Below are positions 38,301 to 47,300 of a stretch of DNA of 64,000 nucleotides, piece by piece. Positions within the stretch are counted from its first letter, which is position 1. Each line of letters opens with the position of its first letter. Both the position numbers and the translations under genes were made by a program. The notes below the pieces were generated by a model. It had not been told where the DNA came from. It made no database searches and was given only the letters and a program-made list of their open reading frames with translations. The DNA is from Zingiber officinale (lineage: Eukaryota > Streptophyta > Magnoliopsida > Zingiberales > Zingiberaceae): contig NC_056002.1 of the NCBI RefSeq assembly GCF_018446385.1, forward strand, positions 28,506,636 through 28,570,635, in the 5' to 3' direction.

Positions 38301-41300
38301 AATTTTTGGGAAGCAAATTTCTTAAGTAATTGTGAGGATCCAATTGCAACTCATGTTTCACTTAATATTGCTAAAGAACATGCTCTTCAAGCTTGCTCCC
38401 TTTATGCAAAGGCTAGGAATCTACCCCTAAAAAGATATATGTTGATGACAAACACTTGATCTGAAACTGTCGTCTCTATCCCTCTATGCATCTGTCCTAA
38501 GACAAAACATAAACATTTTCAAGAAAATCTAATAGAAAAGGAGGATAAAATATAACATTCAGATCCTCTATCAACATGGCAAGATGCCATCGAGAACTCA
38601 ATTCAAATTTGTTTGCTCGTTGTTGAATACACCAAGCCACATGATGCCTTGTTGATTACTCCCGTGCACAAGCGAGAGGAGGAGGAGGAGGAGGAGGAGG
38701 AGGAGGAGGAGGGGGGGGTAGGGTGGAGATTGATCACCTTTCTTCTTCAGTGTAAATGGCCTTCTAAAACAAGCCAGCAGTGACTAAAGCTTCTCAATGC
38801 TAAATTGGGAGGAGGGATGGAGGAGATATTAAGATCCTATAAACTTCCAAATCTAAGAAGAGGTGGTCTAAAAGTTCCAAATTGTGTGAGCAAGAGCAGT
38901 CAATTTCTTTCCAAATATAGAGAAAGTGGACAAGAGAGACATCCATTTCTTTTGAAAAGTGAGAAAAGTAGAGAGTTTGATTCCTAACTGAGAGATGTTG
39001 AGGGGAAAGTTTTCTTTCAATTAAGGGAGAGAGACAAAATGATCTCTTCCAAATGGAGAAGCTGGGGGAGAATTTAAGTTATATCTAGTTTTACTTAAAA
39101 TGAGCAACTTTGTTATCAAAAGAATTGGAAAAGAAAGAGGTTTTTTTTGGCAAACCAGGTATTTTGGGTATGTGAAAAGGAGGAATATGATTTGGACAAA
39201 AATGAAGTATGTGATTGTGGTTCTGGAAGAGTGCTTGTTATGTAAAATGAGCATCTTATTCTTACGATAAGATACTGGTTATTTAAGAGTGCTTGCTAAA
39301 AACCTGTTTGTGCAACACAGGTTCATTTTCCATATGACTAGAGGAGATTTAGAAACCTATGTTTCATATAATTTTTGATGTGCTAACCACCACTCTGTTT
39401 ATTGAAAATTTCTTAATGTTCTTTCTCTTCAGTTCTTTTTGCAGGCAAAAAGGATATGCCCTTCTGATCCACTTGTATACAATGAACTTGGAGTTGTCGC
39501 TTATCATATGAGGGAGTAAGAAAAGTTACCTTTTGATTCTACTTTGACCAACCTTGCAGTTTGTACTTTGTACATTCTTTACATCAAGAAATTATTGTAG
39601 GCACCATTCAATATACATTAATGTGGTTTTGTTGGTATACTCTATGTTACTCAGATATGGGTATGATTATCAGATATGAGTGTGAATTTCCAAGTGTCCC
39701 ATATGGTTATTTTTATAAATTTTTGTACGTGATCAATTTAGGTGTCAAGTGTCAACGATTGTTAGTGTTTGAGAAAGGGACAAAGTAAATGAAGAGTCCA
39801 TGTTTGAGATATTTTGGTAATTCAAGTTGTTTCTCAAATTGAATATAACCATAGCATAGGCTTCTTCAATATTTTTGGTGGATATATTGTTTATTGATCT
39901 TCAACGATCCAATTTCTTCTCTTGTTCCAGGTATCAGAAAGCAGTTCAATGGTTTGAGATGACTCTGGATTGTGTGCCATCGTCATTGAGTGAGATGTGG
40001 GAACCAACTTTGGTAAACCTCGCACATGCATTAAGAAAACTAAAGTACTATTTCTCAACCACTTACTGATGCACTTGTATCTTCAGGAACTACTTTCTCA
40101 ATTCTTGATTTGTATCTAAGTGCATATGTCATTGTTATGCATTTTCAATTAACTGAGGTCATAACAAACAGGTTTTAATTTAAATTGTGTAGGACAAATT
40201 GTTGTGCGCATAACCAAATTGTGTTAATTCCAACTATTTGGAATTGACTACATGATCATTGAACTTTATGCAAAATATTATGCTAAATATTATCACTCGT
40301 GATATTCATAGTTTAAAGTTTTTGATAAATTACCAAAAGTCAATATTACTCGGCACCGAGATAATGTCTCCTGGGTCATTGTGTTGTCAACGATTATCAT
40401 TTAATATCAACTCTCGACACCCCTTAATATGCTAAAATTGAGATAATGATGTTATTTTTTGTATTTTGTAGTTTGTCTCCATACAAGTTAATATGAAAAT
40501 CATAGATAGAAAACAAATATTGAACTTAACTATATAGGTTATCTTTTTCTTCTTCATTTCCTTTCTCCTCCCCCCTCTAATTTATCACTGACACCATACA
40601 TCGGAACGTTGGCATGATACTGAAATAGTATCATTCCGAACAAAAATTGAAACATTGGCACGACTTGAGATTTCAAATCTTGCTATTGAAGATGTATCAT
40701 GTTGTAATGCCATGATCTGTAATCTACAATTTCTTTAGAAATTTTTTAGACAGCTTTTAAAAGATTTGAAGTTCGTTCCAGAGCACTCATGAAAATGACT
40801 GCATCTCTGTAGGTCTTTGAGCATGCATGTAACAGACTGCATCTCCATAGGTCTCTAAATGCTTATATAACAGATTTTTGAAGAAATGGCACTATAAATC
40901 TCAATTTATATCAACTTTGTTGCACCCTTATCTGTTGACGGATTTTCTCCAGTGGGGGAGAATACATTGAAATTGAGAAACACGATGGTCTTAAATCATA
41001 TAATAATATTGTGTAATTTTGTTCCATGAATATTTTCAGGAGGTTCTACAAGGCTATCTCTTGTTATGAAAAGGCTCTTGCTCTTTCTACTCGCAATTTT
41101 GACACATTTGCTGGTCTGGCATATACTTTTCATCTGCAGGTATCGTTTTACATTTTTGTTAACTTTGTAGCCTTTTTCACCAAGTTGTCATAAATAGGTA
41201 CATGCTCATAAATCATAATTTGCTTTGGGGCATGTATTCCAAAGGAAACTAAATATCTGAGAAAAAGGTTGGAAAAGAAGATAACTGCTTCTGCCCTTAT

Positions 41301-44300
41301 TTTTCTTAACATATAAGTATCAGAATGCTATGTTTTCTATCAGTAATTGATTTCCATACATAAATCGGTTACCTAGACACTTGGTTTTCTAAACAGCTTG
41401 ACAGTACAAATCGTTTAACATGTTTGAATTGCATCTTTGATTAATCATGTCCATAGAAAATGCACACTAAAGGAAGAAAATTCGAAAAAGAAAATCAACA
41501 GGTGCTACTTTGTTTTAACTACTTTTATCTTGGAATATAACTACTAGCTTCGTGTAGATTTATATTTTTTGACGACAAGCAAGGTTGTCAAATAAAGGTT
41601 CATTCTTAAATCATTTTAGCGAATTCAATTCTAATTGTTTCATCATAAGGTTCAAATAGAAAATTCTAAAATATGTTAAAAACGAATTCTGATTTAGAAT
41701 AATTGTGGTACCCAACAAATATGTAAAATAATATAATATTCCATCATAAAAGTATAGATGAAGCAACACAGTATAAACAAGAACTAAAGCCTCACAAGGA
41801 CATAGAGAACTGAAAGTGAAAATTCGTATTAACTGGAAGTTGTGAATCACATGGTGGCTGTGACTTATAGATTCATGCCTAACAAAAACTAGAAAACAAA
41901 TAAACAAATCAGAAAATAAAATCATCTCCATTAATTGATTACCTAAATTGAAAGATGACAAGTCAAAATAAATTAATTGCCAAACAACTTGAATCGAAAT
42001 TCAAATTTAAAATTCAAATATTCTCAGATTAGATCCCTTTTCTGTATATTCCATATTTACATCTCTCCTACCAAGAACACGACATTGTTGAGTGGGGAGA
42101 TGAGATATTCTAAATCCTGATCTATGGCACAGCCCTCCCCTCCCTCTCCCCTTTATTTAATCCACTATTTCTTCATTAACTTTATGCCTCCATGTGATAA
42201 TTTTCTTCTTCTATGTCTGTGCCAAATTTTTGAGATTGCACTTCTTTTTCCTATATATTTGTGTTGGATTCTATAATGCCCATCCTTTTTTAATAGTGAT
42301 TGCAGTGTAATTTATAATATATTGAGTTTAATTTAATTTTCCAAAGCTTCTAGATTTTAATGGGTTAAATTTAACTATTACTGTTTTCCTTTAGTTATTT
42401 TAGAATTATATCAAATATTACTATGTTGGGACGACTTAGATGAAATATTACAAAACATTCTGCTAAATGAAATGATTTTAATAGGATACGAGTTAAATGG
42501 ACATGTCGGAGTGAAAAATGAGGAATATGAGAGGGTATATGGGGGTTATGGGTTTCGAACGAGAAATGAAGAAGAGAAAACTATATTAGATTTTGCGATA
42601 GCATATGACCTTATATTAACTAATACGTTTTTTAAGAAAGAGAAAAATACTTAGTCACGTTCAAAAGTGGGAATAATAAATCGCAAATTGACTTTCTTAT
42701 GGTTAGGGAAAAGAATAGAAAGATTTGTAAATATTACAAGGTCATTCCTGGAGAAAGCTTAACTACCCAACATATGTAGTAGTGTTGGATATACGTCTCA
42801 AGTATAGTATCAATAGAAAAAAAATATATACGACTTCTAAAATTAAGTGGTGGAAAAGGATGAGAAGCAAAATATATTTAATGAGAAGGTAGGAGTACAA
42901 GTATTAGGTGAAATATATGGTGACTCTAATACTACATGGGATAAGATTGTATCAAAGTTGAAAATAGTAGCTAAAAGTGTACTTGGTGAGTCAAAGGGAT
43001 ATGCACCGCTAAGGAATCTTGGTGGTGGAATGAGAAAGTACAAGAGAAAGTGAAGGAAAAACGAACAGCTTATATGAAATTATATATTTGTAAGAAAAAG
43101 AAAAATTTAAAAAAATATATAATAACCAAGAAAGAGGCTAAGAAAGTAGTGAATGCAGTAAAGAATGAGACTTTTGAACGATTATATCAAAAATTGGATG
43201 CAAAAGAAGGGGAAAGAGACATTTATAGAATAACTAAAGTGAGAGAAAGGAAAAAAGAGATGTTATCTAAATAAAATGTATTAAAGATGAATATAATAGG
43301 GTAGTAGTAAACGATTGAGAAATAAAAGAGTGGTGGAAGAGGCATTTTCATCAATTTGTTAATGAAGGTTTAGGTGACCAACTTAACTTAGGTAATTTAA
43401 GTAGATCAAATGAGCATAGTAATTTAAATTTTTATCGTAGAATTCAAATTTCAGAAGTAGAAAACTATACGCTGTTAAACTAATGAATCATACCATGAAA
43501 CTTTGGAAAAAAAGTAATAGAAAAAACAACTTGGGTCCATGCTGGGAAGGTCGATAATAAAAACTATATATTTTCTTAGACAACTAATTGAAAAATAACG
43601 GGAGTAAAAATAAGATCTATACATGGTATTCATTGACTTAGAAAAAACTTATGATAGAGTTCCAAGAAAAATCATATGGAGAATTCTAGAAAAGAGAGAT
43701 GTTAGCATAACATATATTGAACTAATTAAGGATATGCACGAGGATGTAATGACCAAGTAAAGACTTCAGGTGAAGTAACTAAAATATTTCCAATAAAGAT
43801 TGGGTACACCAAGGATCAACTCTAAGCCTCTATCTTTTTACACTAATTATGGATGAACTCACTACACACATTCAAGATACAGTACCGTGGTGTATGTTGT
43901 TGACAGATGATATTATTTTTGTAGATGAAACATGTGAAGGAGTAAATGCTAAACTAGAATCTTGGCAGGAAACACTAGAATGGAAAGATTTTAGACTTAG
44001 TAGAATAAAGATAAAATACATGAAATTTAAATTTAGCAATATTAGACGTAATGAAACAATTGTTAAGATAGGAGATGATGGACTGCCCGGAACTGAGAGG
44101 TTTAAATATTTAGAATTACTTTTGCAAAATCATAGAGGGATTAAGAGAGATGTTTTAAATATAGTACAAATATGATGCTTGAAATGGAGAAGAGCGTCAG
44201 GTGTTTATGTGATCGTAAAGTACCTCTAAAATTTAAAAGAAAGTTCTACAAAATTGTAGTTAGACCTGCTATATTGTATGGGCTATGACTCGAGCACATG

Positions 44301-47300
44301 AGCGGAAGATGCGACTTGTAGAGATGAGAATGTTAAAGTGGATGTGTGGACATACAAGGATGGACAGAATAAGAAATAAGAACATTAGAGAGAAAGTCGG
44401 AGTTGCATCTATTGAGAGAAATCTCCGAGAGATACGTTTAAGATGGTACAAATATATACTTAAACAACCAATAAATACTCCAGTTAGGCGACGCGAAACT
44501 ATGACAAACATGCATATCAAATGAGGAAGAGGAAGACTAAAAAAGACTTGGTTAGCAACAATAAAACAAGATAAAATTTATTTAAGTATAGATGGTGATA
44601 TAGTAGGAGATAGAGCTCAATGGCGTAAAAGGATCCATATAGCCGACCCCACCTAGTGGGATAAAGCTTGGCTGTTGTTGTTGTAGTATGAGAGTTGTAT
44701 TATTTTATATGTGAATAATATATAAACTAGTAAGACAATACTAGAATTCAATTCCCCTTGGGAACAATTTTATATTTAATGATAAGTGAGACATTTGTTT
44801 TTGAGCAACTTAGCTACAGTGATGTCCCACAGGTTCAGTTGCCTCTTAGATGCTTGCTTTTGATGAAAAGCATGTGCTTGGCTACGCCTAGGTGCAAGGT
44901 GCAGCTAAGCACGCCATTTGTGCTTGCATTGATCCAGGCGTAATACTTGAATGAAGTGCATGCCTTTGGAAAGGTTAAGGCGTGCTTAAGGCACGATTTT
45001 CTTTGCCTTATTGAAGTTTTAATTTTTTTAAAAGCTCAACCCATATTTTAATTACTTTTTAAATTAATTAGGTTGCATTAATTTGCATGCATCTGACACA
45101 TATTTCATGCATGACTCTTCTTCTCCCCTAGAAAATAAACATCAACATTAGTCCATTGCAAATTTATTTCACTGATTGTCTTTGCGTGACTCTTCCTCTC
45201 CCTAAAAAACCAGCATCAACCTCCCTTCCCCTTCCTTCTCACATGTGAACTCTTCTCTCGCCTACAACATCAACATCGGTCTTTTGGATTTGGCTACACT
45301 TTCATGCTTTACTCCTTTTGTTTCGTCATAACGGTATATTTTTTTTCCCTCATAGATTTAATTTGAAGTTTGATTTTGATTATGAAGATAAACTATTTCA
45401 ATATTTGAATGTTAGCAAATTTTTTATTTATATTATTGTTTAATAATTTGCGAAATATTTAAATTTTGTTAGTGAAATGTGTTGATAGAAATTCCCTATA
45501 TATGTTTGAATTATAAAATTTTATACCCAAAACGTCTTATTTCAATAAGACGTGCGCCTCACCTTGCACCTAGCACCTCAGGCCCACATCACCTATACAT
45601 TTTTGGATACCTCACACCATAAATAACTATGCTTGGAAGATTAGTGCTATCTTCATACAGATTGACAATAAGTAAATGATGAAACTTAGTTTCCTGCAGC
45701 CAATAAATTTTTTAGTATTCATCAATTAGATGCTTGTATATTAAAAATCTTAGCCACAGTAAATACTCTATTGGTTCAATTGCCTAATATATGCATGTTT
45801 CTGACTATTTGTTTTACTTTGCACAGGACAATTATGATGCCGCAATAACCTACTACCACAAAGTGAGTTCACATAGTAATTCAAATTGACGGTCTTCATT
45901 TACTTGATTTATCAGTATTCTAAATTCAACTTTTATTAGTCTTTCCAATTCCTGTACGTTAGCATAATGCACGATCTTGAGGATATTTTTGTCTATTTTA
46001 ACTTGTTACTTTAGTTACTAAAAACTGATTGATAGTTGATACCTATCCATTTCTGTGTTATTTGTCGGGAAATGTTAATATACACTTTGTACAGTGGTAC
46101 AATAGTGATCTAGAGGCTTGATAGATTTTTAGATGACTAAAATCTCTTGCGATAAGGGCTATCTTTCTTTATAGTGAATAGGAGGGAGGGTGAAAGTGGG
46201 GAATAAGGAAAGGGGTACACAAAGAGTTCCCCTTTTTCTTTGAAAAGAAGGGTAGAATTTTTTTCTCTCTATCTCATAGTCACTTGATGATTTTATGAAT
46301 TTTGTCTACTGCATTCTTTTATTCTGTTGGTTTTTGCATGGTGCACGATCACAAGATCTATATGTTTCATTCAACAGGCTCTCTGGCTTGATCCAAACGA
46401 TCAGTTCTGTACAGAAATGCTGGCTCTTGCTCTTGAGGATGACATCAGAAATACAGATCATCGTAAATAACTTATTTGTATGTATCATATGTGCCTGTGT
46501 ATGATGCTCATCTATTAAGCTTATATGCTCCGAGAAAGCTTTCAAGATTAGTTAACAATTGTTCGAGGGTGAGAAATAATATTTGCAGGTAATATATGCT
46601 TCTTTTGCTTGTTATTTCGTTTATCATTTTCACATTTAGATTTAGGAGTATCTGCATGTTTCAAGAACTTCAAATACTTTCTATGTCGTCTTCATCTTCA
46701 TCTAACCATACTTGTCCCTCTATTGAGTTTTATACGGCTAGGAATATTCAAATTAATGAAATTAACTAGTAATGTTATAATTACAGAAATTATTGTTTAT
46801 TATGTTAAGTAATCTTTTCTTTGCTTCCCTTTATCCTGCAGGTTCTATTTTAATATATTTCGCTCTTCTAACTATATTTAAAGATGCCCATGTTGCCCCT
46901 AGAGTAATGGTGCAGTGGTAGGGCACTTTCTCAGTTTTCTCGGCATCTAAGGATCGAGTCCTAGCTTCAGTGAATGGATGAATTTCGTTTAATGGACGGA
47001 TGATATAAGAATGTTGAGCTTATGGGCCGTCGCTTCTCGATTTACCTTAATGGCTGGTGGAAAACTTCCGTAGGGTTGGACCGGTTACCCAGAGGATTAA
47101 TTGGCTTAACTTGGATACCGGTTGCAAACTTAAAAAAAAAAAAGTCCATGAAACTTTTTTTAAAAAAATTTTATCAACCATTAGACGACTTAATTACTCT
47201 CATATATTAGTGTTATTTCTTTTATTTTGTTATTTCCAGTAATTCCACAAGTTCGTTTTACCATTCTCGTTCCTTGTCACTTGTGATATGTTAATTTCTA

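Larger units (their letters stand above)
42427..44684 (+). mobile_element. RTE-clade LINE, 5'-truncated, sense to APC6
   Basis: Starts within the endonuclease ([10 protein letters not shown], then [20 protein letters not shown] and [19 protein letters not shown]) and runs through RT to a (TTG)4 tail at 44672-44683. Multiple frames are needed. The RT catalytic box reads LTDD instead of FADD in [14 protein letters not shown], and the C-terminal block [18 protein letters not shown] is kept. No TSD could be identified. It belongs to the same family as the copy at 21335-23305. Confidence 0.88.
41140..45826 (+). other. APC6 intron 14 content
   Basis: 4.7-kb intron with an RTE LINE at 42427-44684 and a possible DNA transposon at about 44870-45610. 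The first 1.2 kb is plain AT-rich intron. Confidence 0.6.

Noticed and set aside
46908..46961. Possible tRNA gene from A and B box sequences
   Set aside because: No cloverleaf could be completed, and the boxes are followed by a SINE body and A12 tail with flanking duplication.
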